Counted from the first letter of the stretch, positions 32,564 to 41,657 are shown. The stretch is 64,000 bases of DNA from Bailinhaonella thermotolerans (GCF_003594875.1 NZ_QZEY01000020.1:104260-168259); one strand, 5' to 3'. Notes: generated by a model not told the origin, from the sequence alone. A program made the numbers and translations.

Positions 32564-34021
32564 TCAGTGCGCCCCGTGGCCGGGGAGGGTGCGGTTGACC
32601 TGGCTCTCGGTGCCGGGCTTGACCAGCACGAACTGGCCCATCATCCCTGAGTCCTCGTGCCGCAGCAGGTGGCAGTGGTACATGTACGGCGAGGTCGGAT
32701 CGGTGAAGTGCCCGAACTGGACCGCCAGCCGCACGACGCTCTTGGCGGGCACGTAGACGGTGTCCTTGTGCCCGCGCGAGTAGACGGGCGGCGCGGAGCC
32801 GTCCACGTCGAGCACCTGGAAGGCGACCTCGTGGATGTGGAAGTTGTGGCTGTAGACGGTGTTCTCGATCTCCCAGATCTCCACGGCGCCGGCGGGCACC
32901 ACCTCGTCGATGCGGGTCATGTCCATCTCCTGGCCGTTGATGGAGTCGTGCCCGCCGAGCTTGAAGCGCCGCACCTTGGCGCCGGCCGGCGGGGTGATCG
33001 GGGCGAGGGCGGCCAGCCGCGCGGGCACGGCGGGGGCCGGCTTGAGCTTGGCGGCGGCGACGAGCTTGAGCAGGTCGAAGTCGCCCTCGCCGATGTCCAC
33101 CCCGTTGTCGGCGCTGCGCAGGACCACCTGCTCGCCCGGCGCGAAGGCCACGACGATCTCCGCGCGCTCGCCGGGGGTGAGCTCGATGGCCTCGACCTCG
33201 ACCGGGGCGGCGAGCAGTCCGGCGTCGTTGGCGATGACGTGGAAGCGGCGCTTGTCGGCGAAGGTCAGCCGGTACATCCGGGCGTTGGACCCGTTGAGCA
33301 CGCGGAAGCGGACGCGCTCGGTGGTGACGGTGAGGTGTGGGTCGTGGGTGCCGTTGACGAGGATGTGGTCGCCCAGGATGCCGAAGGTGCCCTTCAGCGG
33401 GTCGCCGCCGAAGGAGCCGTCCTCGGCGAACTCCTTGTCCTGCAGGATGAGGGGGATGTCGTCGACGCCGTACTCCGCGGGCAGTTCGAGGTCCAGGTCG
33501 TCGTCGAGGATGAACATCCCGGCCAGCCCGCGGTAGACGTGCCGGGCGGTCGACCCGTGGGGGTGCGGATGGTACCACGAGGTGGCGGCGGGCTGGTCGA
33601 TGGTCCAGTGCGGCGTCCACTCGGCGCCGGGCTGGATGGGCTGGTGGGGCCCTCCGTCCATCCGGGCCGGCAGGCGCATGCCGTGCCAGTGCACGGTGCT
33701 GACCTCCGGCAGCCGGTTGCGGACGGTCATCTGGACCTTGTCGCCGCGGCGGGCGCGGAGCGTGGGCCCGAGGAACGTTCCATTGAAACCCCAGGTGGGG
33801 GTCTGCTTGCCGGCCAGGATCTGCGTCCGGCCGGCCTGCATGGTCAGCTCGAAGCGGCGCACGCCGTCCTTGCCGGGCCTGGGCTGGAGCAGCGGGGGGA
33901 TCCGCAGGGGGTTGCGGAATTCGAGCTTGGGCGGGGAGGCGGCGCCGGAGCCCGATCCGGAGCCGCACGCGGCGGCCAGGCCGGACAGGGCCACGACCGT
34001 GAGGAACCTACGTCGTTGCAC
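32564..34021 (-). CDS. Multicopper oxidase (CueO/bilirubin-oxidase-like), exported
   Basis: A 485-residue multicopper oxidase with all copper motifs: STVHWHGMRLP and SWYHPHPHGS in the first cupredoxin domain, SHNFHIHEVAFQ and MYHCHLLRHEDSGMM in the last. The final motif supplies the His-Cys-His trinuclear link and a Met type-1 ligand. The N-terminus has a twin-arginine start (QRRRFLTVVALSG) followed by LAAACGSG, so it is likely a Tat-exported lipoprotein. A Gly/Ser linker follows. It probably oxidises Cu(I), Mn(II) or phenols. No copper-responsive regulator is adjacent. GTG at 34021. Confidence 0.93.
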   Translation of the reverse strand: MQRRRFLTVVALSGLAAACGSGSGSGAASPPKLEFRNPLRIPPLLQPRPGKDGVRRFELTMQAGRTQILAGKQTPTWGFNGTFLGPTLRARRGDKVQMTVRNRLPEVSTVHWHGMRLPARMDGGPHQPIQPGAEWTPHWTIDQPAATSWYHPHPHGSTARHVYRGLAGMFILDDDLDLELPAEYGVDDIPLILQDKEFAEDGSFGGDPLKGTFGILGDHILVNGTHDPHLTVTTERVRFRVLNGSNARMYRLTFADKRRFHVIANDAGLLAAPVEVEAIELTPGERAEIVVAFAPGEQVVLRSADNGVDIGEGDFDLLKLVAAAKLKPAPAVPARLAALAPITPPAGAKVRRFKLGGHDSINGQEMDMTRIDEVVPAGAVEIWEIENTVYSHNFHIHEVAFQVLDVDGSAPPVYSRGHKDTVYVPAKSVVRLAVQFGHFTDPTSPYMYHCHLLRHEDSGMMGQFVLVKPGTESQVNRTLPGHGAH

Positions 34022-34104
34022 GGCGAAACTCTACGATCTTTCCCCCGCCCTCACGCATCCGGTTTTGTCCGGATATGTCCGCCGGGTCGTGACGCCCTAC
34101 CCGG

Positions 34105-34521
34105 TCAGGCCGGGCCGGCGGCGCGGATGGCGCGGGCCAGGCGCTGCGTGTCCTCCATGACCTCGTCGGAGACCATGCGGCCCCAGCGCAGGCGGATCCA
34201 CTGGATGGCCTCGTTGGTGTAGTGCGGGTCGTGGGCGGGGGTGGCGGTGATGGCCAGGCGCGCGACGACGGTGGTGTCCCAGGGCCAGCCCTTGACCACG
34301 ACGTCGGTCAGGCGCATGCGCAGGCCGGGCAGCCGGGCCCCGGTCTCCTCGAACCAGCGGGCGAACGCCTCCCGCCCGCGCAGCTCGGCCCCGAGCGGAG
34401 GCTCGCCGACGAACCGGAAGCGCACGTCGGGCGCGGCCAGCCGTACGGCGGCGGCGTAGTCTCCGCTGCCGACGCGGCGCCACAGGCTGCGCACCCTGGC
34501 ACGGACGATGGCGTGGTACAT
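34105..34521 (-). CDS. SnoaL/NTF2-like domain protein
   Basis: A 138-residue NTF2-like protein: VRSLWRRVGSGDYAAAVRLA and PDVRFRFVGEPPLGAELRGR at the start, then REAFARWFEETGARLPGLRM and the closing strand NEAIQWIRLRWGRMVSDEVM. The fold forms a small hydrophobic pocket used by enzymes such as SnoaL or by ligand-binding proteins; no clear catalytic dyad is evident. ATG at 34521. It is divergent from an HxlR regulator across a region with repeated CTTGC boxes and is probably its target. Confidence 0.82.
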   Translation of the reverse strand: MYHAIVRARVRSLWRRVGSGDYAAAVRLAAPDVRFRFVGEPPLGAELRGREAFARWFEETGARLPGLRMRLTDVVVKGWPWDTTVVARLAITATPAHDPHYTNEAIQWIRLRWGRMVSDEVMEDTQRLARAIRAAGPA

Positions 34522-34537
34522 GGCTACCCCTTCGGTC

Positions 34538-34587
34538 GCTTGCTACTTGCAAGTGATCCTACGGCGGGTCACTTGCGAACAGCAAGC
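34538..34587. promoter_or_regulatory. CTTGC-box operator cluster between SnoaL-like and HxlR genes
   Basis: A perfect 10-bp palindrome ACTTGCAAGT lies at 34545-34554, with another CTTGC just before it, and CTTGC-gaaca-GCAAG lies at 34572-34586. The boxes thus appear in alternating orientation over 50 bp in the divergent promoter. They are good candidates for binding of the adjacent HxlR regulator; inference from position. Confidence 0.6.
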
Positions 34588-34596
34588 GACTAGGCT

Positions 34597-35109
34597 GTGG
34601 CGGTGGACCGTAATCGTTTCGCCGACATCCACTGCTCGGTGTCACGCGCGGCGGGGGTGGCGGCCGACCCGTGGACGCTGCTGATCCTGCGCGACCTGTT
34701 CCTGGGCCTGAACCGGTACGAGGAACTGCGCCGCGACCTGGGGATCGCCACCAACGTGCTGGCCGACCGCCTGGACCGCCTGGTCGCCGACGGCCTGGCC
34801 GAACGCCACGCCTACCAGGACAACCCCCTCCGCCACGCCTACCGGCTCACCCCGGCGGGCCGCGACCTGTACCCCGTCCTGCTCACCCTGCTGGCCTGGG
34901 GCGACCGCCACCGCTCGGAGGGCGGACCGCCGCTGCGACTGCTGCACGCGGACTGCGGCCACCCCGCCGTGCCCTCGCTGACCTGCTCCCACTGCGGCGG
35001 CGCGCTCACGCCGGAGACGACCACCGCCGCCCCCGGTCCCGGCGGCCGCGCCGCCCCCGGCACCGCCCTGGTCCCCGGCCGCCTCCCCACCTCGCTCGGC
35101 CCGGCCTGA
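34597..35109 (+). CDS. HxlR family transcriptional regulator with C-terminal zinc-ribbon-like tail
   Basis: A 170-residue HxlR protein. CSVSRAAGVAADPWTLLILR and DLFLGLNRYEELRRDLGIAT form the HTH, followed by NVLADRLDRLVADGLAERHA and a wing with RHAYRLTPAGRDL. After the usual end it has a CGHP and CSHCGG pair (about residues 129-147), a possible small zinc-binding knuckle, and a Pro/Ala-rich tail. GTG at 34597; GTG at 34603 is also possible. It is divergent from a SnoaL-like gene and both share a cluster of CTTGC boxes. Confidence 0.85.
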   Translation: MAVDRNRFADIHCSVSRAAGVAADPWTLLILRDLFLGLNRYEELRRDLGIATNVLADRLDRLVADGLAERHAYQDNPLRHAYRLTPAGRDLYPVLLTLLAWGDRHRSEGGPPLRLLHADCGHPAVPSLTCSHCGGALTPETTTAAPGPGGRAAPGTALVPGRLPTSLGPA

Positions 35110-35190
35110 CCCGTCGTACGGCGCCGCCCGCCGTGCCGGAGCGCCCATCCGGCACGGCCGGCGGCCCGCCACGGGCTGCGCGGCGGGTGT

Positions 35191-35385
35191 TCAGGCGGCC
35201 GGCCGGTCCGCCAGGTTCTCCCTTGACGGTTGTGCGGTGCCGCGCCTGGCCCGATCGAGATGGCTCTCGCGCAGGAGGGAGCCCGGTTCGGCGGTGTCGA
35301 TGACGTGGGAGGCGATGGTGGCGCCGGGGGCGTGGAGGTCATTTCTCCCCTTGGGGTGATGAGGGCGCCTGACACGTGAGATCAC
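35191..35385 (-). pseudogene. Short coding-like remnant downstream of MFS gene
   Basis: A 64-codon minus-strand frame with strong GC bias at third positions and ordinary amino-acid composition (ATIASHVIDTAEPGSLLRES then HLDRARRGT). It has no clear ribosome-binding site for its own frame. An AAGGGGAG plus ATG in the same place opens a different, Pro-rich frame, which suggests a frameshift or a 5' deletion. I do not recognise the family. The rest of 35110-35492 shows only an ACGTGA-ga-TCACGT palindrome (35374-35387). Confidence 0.3.
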
Positions 35386-35492
35386 GTTCCGCTGCCCGCG
35401 TGCCGGGCGTGAGTCGTGAGGTGCCGCCGCGTAACGGAGGAGGTCGTCGTCGAGCTGTGCGCGGAGGGCGGACCGCTCCCCAGAGGCGTCTT

Positions 35493-36737
35493 TCAGGCGC
35501 GGCTCGGCGCTGAGTCCGGTTCGGTGAGGGGCGCTGCGGCGCGCCGGGGGAGGAGAAGGGGGGTCGCGAGCAGGAGCGCGCCGGCCAGGCCGATGGCGGT
35601 GCGCGGGCCGAGCAGGGTGCCCAGGACGCCCCAGGTGGCGGTCAGGAGCGCGGTGGTGGCCTTGGTGGTGACCGACCAGGCGGTCAGGGTGCGGGTGAGG
35701 TGGCCGGTGGGGGTGCGTTCCAGGCGATAGGTGGCGCAGACGGGATTGAAGACCCCGCAGCAGAAGATCAGTCCGAGCTCGACGGTCATCACCAGGATCA
35801 GTCCGCCGGTGCCCGGCCCCACGAGGGTCAGCCCGACGAGCCAGATCGCGCGCAGCGTCCCGGCCACGACCAGGACCCGGTGCTGCCCGAACCGGGTGAC
35901 GAGCGGCCGGGCCAGCCGGGATCCGAGCAGCCCGCCGATCGCGGGCGCGGCGAAGGCCAGGCCGTACTGCCAGGGGGTGAACCCGAGCCGGCCGAGGAGC
36001 AGGACGGCCAGCAGCGCGTCGGCGGCCATGACCAGGCCGTTGAACAGGGCGGTGTTGAAGAACAGCGGACGCAGCGCCGGGTCGGCGAGGATGTGCCGCC
36101 AGCCGTCGAGCAGGTCCCCGGCCCGCGTCCGCGCGCCCTGGCGGGGCTCGGGCCGCGGCTCCTGTCCGCCGCCGGCCCGGATGCCCAGGGCCGAGAGCAG
36201 GTAGCTGACCGCGTCGGCGGTCACCGTGGCCACCGGACCGAGGAGCCCGAGCGCGGCGGCGCCCAGCGGTGGTCCGACGATGGTGGTGGTCCAGGTCGTG
36301 GATTCGAACCGGGCGCTGGCGATGAGCAGGTGCTCGGGCGGCAGCAGGGTCTTCAGGTACGCCCCGGAGGCGGCGCGGAAGGCGATGTCGGCCGTCGCGG
36401 CGATGACCGCGACCAGCAGGAGCTGGGCGAAGGAGAGCACGCCGAGCGCGTACGCGGCGGGGATCGACAGCAGCGCCGCGAACCGCACGAGGTCCATTCC
36501 GATCAGCACCGGCCGTTTGCGGCGGAACTCCACCCACGGGCCCAGCGGCACCGCCAGGGCTGCGCCCGCCAGGGCCCCGGCCGAGGACAGGGCCGCGACC
36601 TCGGCGGGCCCGGCGTGCAGCACCTGGATGGCGATCAGGGGGAACGCGCCGAAGGCGAGCCAGGTGCCGAGCGCGCTGGTGCCGTACGCCGCCCACAGCC
36701 ATCCGAACCGCCGTCCCAGCCGGTGCCCGTTCCGCAT
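35493..36737 (-). CDS. MFS transporter (MFS_3 / enterobactin-exporter-like)
   Basis: A 414-residue, 12-helix exporter. The first helix is LWAAYGTSALGTWLAFGAFP, motif A-like loop is VPLGPWVEFRRKRPVL, and the central region has SARFESTTWTTTIVGPPLGA followed by DAVSYLLSALGIRAG, typical of MFS_3 proteins. It resembles the truncated transporter at the left edge of the window in family but not in sequence detail. ATG at 36737. An ACAACC-act-GGTTGT palindrome about 100 bp upstream is a likely operator. Substrate unknown. Confidence 0.87.
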   Translation of the reverse strand: MRNGHRLGRRFGWLWAAYGTSALGTWLAFGAFPLIAIQVLHAGPAEVAALSSAGALAGAALAVPLGPWVEFRRKRPVLIGMDLVRFAALLSIPAAYALGVLSFAQLLLVAVIAATADIAFRAASGAYLKTLLPPEHLLIASARFESTTWTTTIVGPPLGAAALGLLGPVATVTADAVSYLLSALGIRAGGGQEPRPEPRQGARTRAGDLLDGWRHILADPALRPLFFNTALFNGLVMAADALLAVLLLGRLGFTPWQYGLAFAAPAIGGLLGSRLARPLVTRFGQHRVLVVAGTLRAIWLVGLTLVGPGTGGLILVMTVELGLIFCCGVFNPVCATYRLERTPTGHLTRTLTAWSVTTKATTALLTATWGVLGTLLGPRTAIGLAGALLLATPLLLPRRAAAPLTEPDSAPSRA

Positions 36738-36832
36738 GCCCGCCCCCCGTCGCTCGTACAACCGATCCGTGACCGGAAGCATCAAAGCGGGCGCCGTACC
36801 TGGGGATCAAACAACCGCGGAGCCGGGTGGGC

Positions 36833-36847
36833 ACAACCACTGGTTGT
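36833..36847. promoter_or_regulatory. ACAACC/GGTTGT palindrome upstream of MFS gene
   Basis: ACAACC-act-GGTTGT is a perfect 6-bp inverted repeat. A second AACAACC lies 20 bp away, and ACAACC recurs near 36759, so three boxes face the MFS start. TetR-type operators have this geometry. No TetR gene is adjacent. Confidence 0.5.
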
Positions 36848-36898
36848 TCCCCCAGGGTCTCGCCACGGACCCCGATCCGGACCGGTCGCGTTCGGGGC

Positions 36899-38329
36899 CT
36901 ACAGGACGGCGAGGCGGCCGTGCCTGGACAGGGCCGCGGCCAGGTCGCCGGATTCGCCGCGGAGCGTGGCGTCGAGGAAGGCGGCGGTGGCCGCCGTGGT
37001 GATACGTGGCCCGGCGGTCCGCCCGAGGGAGCCGACGAGCGCGGGCAGGGGTGGCAGGAAGAGCGGGGCGTCGGTGAAGGTGAGGTGCGCCGACCCGGGG
37101 ACGGTGAGCCGGTAGCCCGTCGCGGTGCTGAGCCGGAGCACCCGCGTGAGGCCGGGGATGTAGTCCGGCGTCTCGCCCGGCCTCACGTCGTGGGTGAGCG
37201 CGAGCACGGGCTGGTGGAACGGTCCCGGCGCGGGGTCTCTCGGGAAGCCGTCCACATTGATGACGGCGGCGAACCGCGGGTCCTGGCGGGCGGCCCGCAG
37301 GGCGGCGGCGCCCCCGAGGGAGTGGCCGGTCGCAGCGGCCCGGCGGATGTCGAGCCGGCCGGTCAGCGGGCCCGGGATCTCACCGCGGTCCAGGCGGCCG
37401 AGCCGGGTGAGGACGAAGCTGAGGTCGGCGGCCCTGACCGCCGTCCACCCGGCCGCGCGCCTGTCGTCCTCCGCCCGGTCGCCGGTTGCCGCGACCCGGG
37501 TGCGGATCGTACGGCCGTCGGCCAGGGTGACGACGGCCGAGTCGTACGGGTGGTCGAGGGCCGCCACGACGTAGCCGCGGCTGGCCAGTTCCTCGGCCCA
37601 GGCGGTGCTCTGGGTGCGCACGCCTCCGAGCCCGGGCGAGAACAGGACCACGGGGAACCGGCCGCCTCCGGCGGCCACGGGGGCGTCAGGCGCCGAGCGC
37701 GTGCGGGCGCGCGCCGCCTCGTCGAGGATCAGGCTCGGAAGGCCTAGGTAGTCGGCCTCGCCGCGGGCGACGAGCCGCGCCTCCCGCTCCGTGCGGCCCA
37801 GATACCACGCCCGGCCGGCGGCCGGATCGCGCCGCGCGGGATACCAGAGCTGGACGACGACCGTCCGTTTGTCCTCGGTCCGGGACGTGGCGGTCTCGGC
37901 CCGATCGGGGTCGGTCCACTGCGCGACCGTCGTGCCGACGGCGTACGGCCCCGAGGGCTCGGGGAACACGGGCCGGGGCAGGGCCCAGGCCGCGGTCACG
38001 CCCGCGAGGATCAGGGCCAGGCACGCCGCCGACCCCGGCAGGGCCGCCCACCATCGCGCCCGCCGTACGGGCCGCCCGGGACACCGCCCCAGCAGGGTGG
38101 GAACGGCGAACGCCAGCGCGATCGCCCCGCCCGCGAGGACGGGTGTGAGCTGCCAGCGGATCCCGAGCACGGCCAGCGCGATCGCGGACACCGCGAGGGC
38201 GGCCGCGCCGGCCCATGTCGCGGGCCGGCGCGCGCCGGGCGGCAGCCAGCGGGCCGACACCAGCACGACGGCCGCCGCCACGGCCGAGAGCTCGGCGAGG
38301 GACAGGCCGAAGAACACGGTCACAGTCAT
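36899..38329 (-). CDS. Membrane-anchored alpha/beta esterase (PAF-acetylhydrolase-like)
   Basis: 476 residues. Four predicted membrane segments lie in residues 1-115, followed by an extracytoplasmic lipase-like domain: QLWYPARRD, FPVVLFSPGLGGVRTQSTAW, YVVAALDHPYDSA, nucleophile Ser337 in ATGHSLGGAAAL, acid in VINVDGFPRD and His in GSAHLTFTDAP. The pattern fits the PAF-AH/chlorophyllase group, which hydrolyses short acyl esters or phospholipids. ATG at 38329. The membrane half is unusual for this family and probably tethers the enzyme to the outer face. It precedes the MFS gene on the same strand by 160 bp. Confidence 0.85.
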   Translation of the reverse strand: MTVTVFFGLSLAELSAVAAAVVLVSARWLPPGARRPATWAGAAALAVSAIALAVLGIRWQLTPVLAGGAIALAFAVPTLLGRCPGRPVRRARWWAALPGSAACLALILAGVTAAWALPRPVFPEPSGPYAVGTTVAQWTDPDRAETATSRTEDKRTVVVQLWYPARRDPAAGRAWYLGRTEREARLVARGEADYLGLPSLILDEAARARTRSAPDAPVAAGGGRFPVVLFSPGLGGVRTQSTAWAEELASRGYVVAALDHPYDSAVVTLADGRTIRTRVAATGDRAEDDRRAAGWTAVRAADLSFVLTRLGRLDRGEIPGPLTGRLDIRRAAATGHSLGGAAALRAARQDPRFAAVINVDGFPRDPAPGPFHQPVLALTHDVRPGETPDYIPGLTRVLRLSTATGYRLTVPGSAHLTFTDAPLFLPPLPALVGSLGRTAGPRITTAATAAFLDATLRGESGDLAAALSRHGRLAVL

Positions 38330-38522
38330 GTTGATCACCGTGGCGGAGCGACCTCGGCCGGACAACGGCCCCGATGCGGAGATCTGCCCTCGACTTCGGT
38401 ATGACTCCCACGACCGGCCCGCGACCGGGGGAGGAGGCCGAACCGGGACGCGCGGGCGAACCGCGCACGCCCCGCTCACCTCCGCGCCGCCCCCGGACCG
38501 GCCCGGCGCGCGATCCGGTGGC

Positions 38523-39440
38523 CTAGCGCGCGCCCCGGTTCTGGTGGAGGTCCCGTGCCGGGACGAAGGGGAAGGCGACGTCGGCCGCGTGATCGCCGGG
38601 GGCGGCGGTGGCCCAGCCGGGGTGGTAGATCTCGCGGGCCGGCAGGCACTGGGCCAGGCCGTGGTCCTCCAGCCAGCCGCGCACGGCGTCGTGAGCGGTC
38701 AGGATCGCCGGGTGGGCGCACTGGGCGCGGGTGAGCTCGGCGTAGGCCTGGCGGTGGGCGGGTTCCAGGCGCAGGCCGATCCGCCCGGCGGGCTCGATCG
38801 GGGAGCGGGTGGGCAGGCACACCTCGACGGGGCCGTGGGAGTCCCGGGTGACGGCGCCGTGGAACACGGTGAAGGGCGGCCCGGACAGACAGGCCCCGGC
38901 CTCGGCCAGGTGCGCGAACAGGGCCTGGGAGGACTCGGTGATGAAGGCGCCCAGGCGGTCCTCGGTCACGTGCCCCTGGATGGAGATGACGCGCTGTTCG
39001 GGCACGTCCCGCTCACGCACCTCGAACGCCGGATCCGGGGCGTCGTCGCCCAGCAGCAGGCGGCGCACGTGCGCGAGCAGGTCCCGCTGCGCGCGCCGCC
39101 GTTCCTCGCCGCGCCGCCAGTGCTCCTCGACCTCGGCCACCGCCTGCCGCGCGGGCAGGCCGAGCACCCGGGCGACCTGGGCCAGCGGCAGATCCAGCGC
39201 CCGCAGCGCGGTGATGCGCCGGGCCAGGTCGAGTTGGTCGCGCCCGTACCGGCGGGCCCCGGTGCGGGGGTCCACGAGGGCGGGCCGCAGCAGCCCGTTG
39301 GCGTCGTAGAGCCGCAGCGCCTTGATGGACAGGGCGCTGCGGACGGAGAACTCGCCCGAGGTCATCAGCCCGGACGGGCAAGCCGGAGGGGCGGCGGGAG
39401 ACGGCTCGGGCGGCGCGGCCGGGCGGGGCAGGTCGGACAT
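38523..39440 (-). CDS. MerR family regulator with GyrI-like ligand domain
   Basis: A 305-residue regulator. The winged HTH begins GEFSVRSALSIKALRLYDAN then GLLRPALVDPRTGARRYGRD, a coiled-coil helix spans about residues 105-140, and the C-terminal half resembles GyrI/SOUL-like effector domains (ERDVPEQRVISIQGHVTEDR, PIEPAGRIGLRLEPAHRQAY). BmrR-type MerR proteins of this design bind hydrophobic drugs and activate exporters. The ATG at 39440 adds a Pro/Ala-rich leader; the ATG at 39365 gives a more typical MerR start. It is divergent from a DUF3040 gene. Confidence 0.86.
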   Translation of the reverse strand: MSDLPRPAAPPEPSPAAPPACPSGLMTSGEFSVRSALSIKALRLYDANGLLRPALVDPRTGARRYGRDQLDLARRITALRALDLPLAQVARVLGLPARQAVAEVEEHWRRGEERRRAQRDLLAHVRRLLLGDDAPDPAFEVRERDVPEQRVISIQGHVTEDRLGAFITESSQALFAHLAEAGACLSGPPFTVFHGAVTRDSHGPVEVCLPTRSPIEPAGRIGLRLEPAHRQAYAELTRAQCAHPAILTAHDAVRGWLEDHGLAQCLPAREIYHPGWATAAPGDHAADVAFPFVPARDLHQNRGAR

Positions 39441-39595
39441 CGCGCCAGTATCGCCCCCGCCCCTGGGGCAGGGGCAACGCGAGGGGCCCCGGCGGCGCCG
39501 ACGGGAAGGCGGGAATCGAGACCTGCCGCCGAGGCTAATGATCTTGATCGTGGGCAGGAATGACCGCACACACCTTGCTCCAGGGAGGTGCGGGA

Positions 39596-39856
39596 ATGAC
39601 CTGGTCGCAGGATGAGCAGCGCCGGTTGCTCGCCGAGATCGAGGAGCACCTGCTGCGCGACGATCCGCGGCTGGCCGCGCGCCTGGAGTCCTTCAACGCG
39701 CGCGTGGAGCGCCGGGGCAGGCCCATGTCACGGCGCGGCGTGGTGCTGCTGACGGTGACCTGGCTGCTGGTGACGGCGCTGGTCGTGGCCCTGATCGTGA
39801 TCGCCCTCAACCACCCGGCCGCCCTGCCCCCGACCACGCCCACCGCCGTCCCCTGA
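39596..39856 (+). CDS. DUF3040 family small membrane protein
   Basis: 86 residues, the usual family length. The conserved DUF3040 start is SQDEQRRLLAEIEEHLLRDD followed by PRLAARLESF, and one membrane helix spans about residues 47-70. DUF3040 proteins are widespread in actinobacteria and of unknown function. ATG at 39596 follows GGGAGG; an in-frame ATG at 39560 would add 12 residues. It stands between a divergent MerR gene and the convergent penicillin-binding protein gene. Confidence 0.88.
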   Translation: MTWSQDEQRRLLAEIEEHLLRDDPRLAARLESFNARVERRGRPMSRRGVVLLTVTWLLVTALVVALIVIALNHPAALPPTTPTAVP

Positions 39857-39941
39857 CCCCGGAGCCCCGCCGTACGGCCATGGCGGCTCGCCGTACGGGA
39901 CGCGGACCGGCGCGGACGAGGCGGAGCCGGGGATCTCGTGG

Positions 39942-41573
39942 TCAGCCCAGGGCGCGCAGGAAGCGGGCGGCGAGGGGGGCCGCCACCTTGCCGCCGCCCT
40001 CGCCGTTCTCGACGATGACGGCGAAGGCCAGATCGCCGCGGAAGCCGTGGAACCAGGCGTGGGTGTCGAGCTTCTCGCCGGTGCCGAACTCGGCGGTGCC
40101 GGTCTTGCCCGCGGTGCCCGAGGGCAGGCCGGCGGACTTGGCGGTGCCGGCGGTGACGACCAGGCGCATCATCGAGCGGAGCTGGTCGGCGACGCCGCCG
40201 GGCAGCTCGTGGGGTTCGGCCTTCTGGTCCAGGGAGCGGACCAGCGTCGGGGGACGCCAGGTGCCGTCGGCGACGGCGGCGGCGGCCGAGGCCATGACCA
40301 GGGGACTGGCCAGCAGGCGGCCCTGGCCGAAGGAGGAGGCGGCCAGGTCGGCGTCGCCGGTGGGCGTGGGGAAGCTGCCGCGCTGAGCGGGCACGCCGGG
40401 GTTGAGCGGCTGGTTGAAGCCGAAGGTCTCGGCCATCTTCTTGAGCGCGTCCCCGGACAGGCGCTGCTGGGTCATGGGGGCGACCGTGGTGTTGCAGGAG
40501 TGGGCGTAGGCCTCGGAGAACGGCAGCGAGCCGTACTCGGCGTGCTCGGAGTTGCGGATCTTCATGCCGCCGACGGTGACGTACTTGGGGCAGGTGGTGG
40601 TGTCCCCGGCCTTCACGCCGTCCGCGAGGAGGGCGGCGGCGGTGATCGTCTTGAAGGTGGAGCCCGGCGGGTAGCGGCCCTCCAGGGCGCGGTTGAAGCC
40701 GCCGCGGTTGTTGGCCACGGCCAGGATCTCGCCGGTGGAGGGGCGGACGGCGACCAGGGAGGCGACCTTGCCCGAGGAGCTGACGGCGCTGGCGGCGGCG
40801 CGCTGGACGCGCAGGTCCAGGGAGGTGCGCACGCTCTGGCCGGGCTTGCCGCCGAGCTTGGCCAGGGTCTTGACGGGCTTGCCCGCGGCGTCCAGGACGC
40901 GAATGTGGGTGGCGGGCGTTCCGGCCAGCCGCTTCTCGAAGGTCTCCTGCAGGCCGCCGCGGCCGACCGGGTCGCCGGCCTTGTAGGCGGGGCCGAGGCG
41001 GGCGACGTCCTTGGCGGTGGCCTTGTCGATGAACCCGGTGAGCTGCTGGACGGAGCCGCCGTGGCCGCCGGTGTCCAGGCGCTCGCCGTCGGCGGCGGTC
41101 AGGGCGCCGCGCTGCGGCCAGGTGGTGGCCAGGCCCAGGCGGCGGGTGCCGTCGAGCTCGGGGTGCACGACCTGGGGGGACCACTTCACGCGCCAGTGGC
41201 GTTCGTGCACGGTGAGCGGGATGGAGCCCTGGTAGCTCCAGGTCCCGGCCGAGCCGAGGGTCAGCGTGGCGGTGTAGACGGCGGTGGCGGTGTCGTCGCG
41301 GGCGGGGGTGACGGAGTCCAGCCGTACGGCGGTGCGGGTGACGCCCAGTCCCTTGGCGAGGGCCTGGTACTGCGAGGCGAAGGAGGCCGGCGGGGCCGCG
41401 GTCCGCGCGCGCATGGCCGCGATGTCGCCGCGCTGCCAGGCCTGGGTGAACTCCCGGGCCGTCTCCTGCGGGGTGCCGCGGGTGTGCAGGACGTAGTAGG
41501 CCCCTCCGGCGCCGGCGGCCAGGACCAGCGCCACGGCGGCGGAGGTGATCACGACGGTACGTGGTCGCGGCAC
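39942..41573 (-). CDS. Penicillin-binding transpeptidase with MecA-type N-terminal domain
   Basis: A 543-residue class B penicillin-binding protein. One N-terminal membrane anchor (residues 7-27) is followed by an NTF2-like MecA_N domain (about 33-150), a PBP dimerisation region and the transpeptidase. Active-site motifs are S305-T-F-K308 in YPPGSTFKTI, S359-C-N361 in AHSCNTTV and K490-T-G in GTAGKTGTAEFG. It should cross-link peptidoglycan outside the membrane. GTG at 41573 follows GGGGGGAAGA. The MecA_N domain is typical of actinobacterial PBPs of the PbpA/PBP2a-like branch; intrinsic beta-lactam tolerance is possible but not shown. Confidence 0.92.
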   Translation of the reverse strand: MPRPRTVVITSAAVALVLAAGAGGAYYVLHTRGTPQETAREFTQAWQRGDIAAMRARTAAPPASFASQYQALAKGLGVTRTAVRLDSVTPARDDTATAVYTATLTLGSAGTWSYQGSIPLTVHERHWRVKWSPQVVHPELDGTRRLGLATTWPQRGALTAADGERLDTGGHGGSVQQLTGFIDKATAKDVARLGPAYKAGDPVGRGGLQETFEKRLAGTPATHIRVLDAAGKPVKTLAKLGGKPGQSVRTSLDLRVQRAAASAVSSSGKVASLVAVRPSTGEILAVANNRGGFNRALEGRYPPGSTFKTITAAALLADGVKAGDTTTCPKYVTVGGMKIRNSEHAEYGSLPFSEAYAHSCNTTVAPMTQQRLSGDALKKMAETFGFNQPLNPGVPAQRGSFPTPTGDADLAASSFGQGRLLASPLVMASAAAAVADGTWRPPTLVRSLDQKAEPHELPGGVADQLRSMMRLVVTAGTAKSAGLPSGTAGKTGTAEFGTGEKLDTHAWFHGFRGDLAFAVIVENGEGGGKVAAPLAARFLRALG

Positions 41574-41657
41574 GTCTTCCCCCCTCGTGCAAGTGTCGGA
41601 ACGCCTAACGACCCTAGCCCCACCTGCCGAGTGACTGTAACAAAACGGACAAAAGCC

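Noticed and set aside
31308..33968. 886-codon minus-strand frame across the radical SAM and multicopper oxidase genes
   Set aside because: It is a shifted frame of two genes with intact cofactor motifs; its translation is Pro/Arg-rich with no motif of its own.
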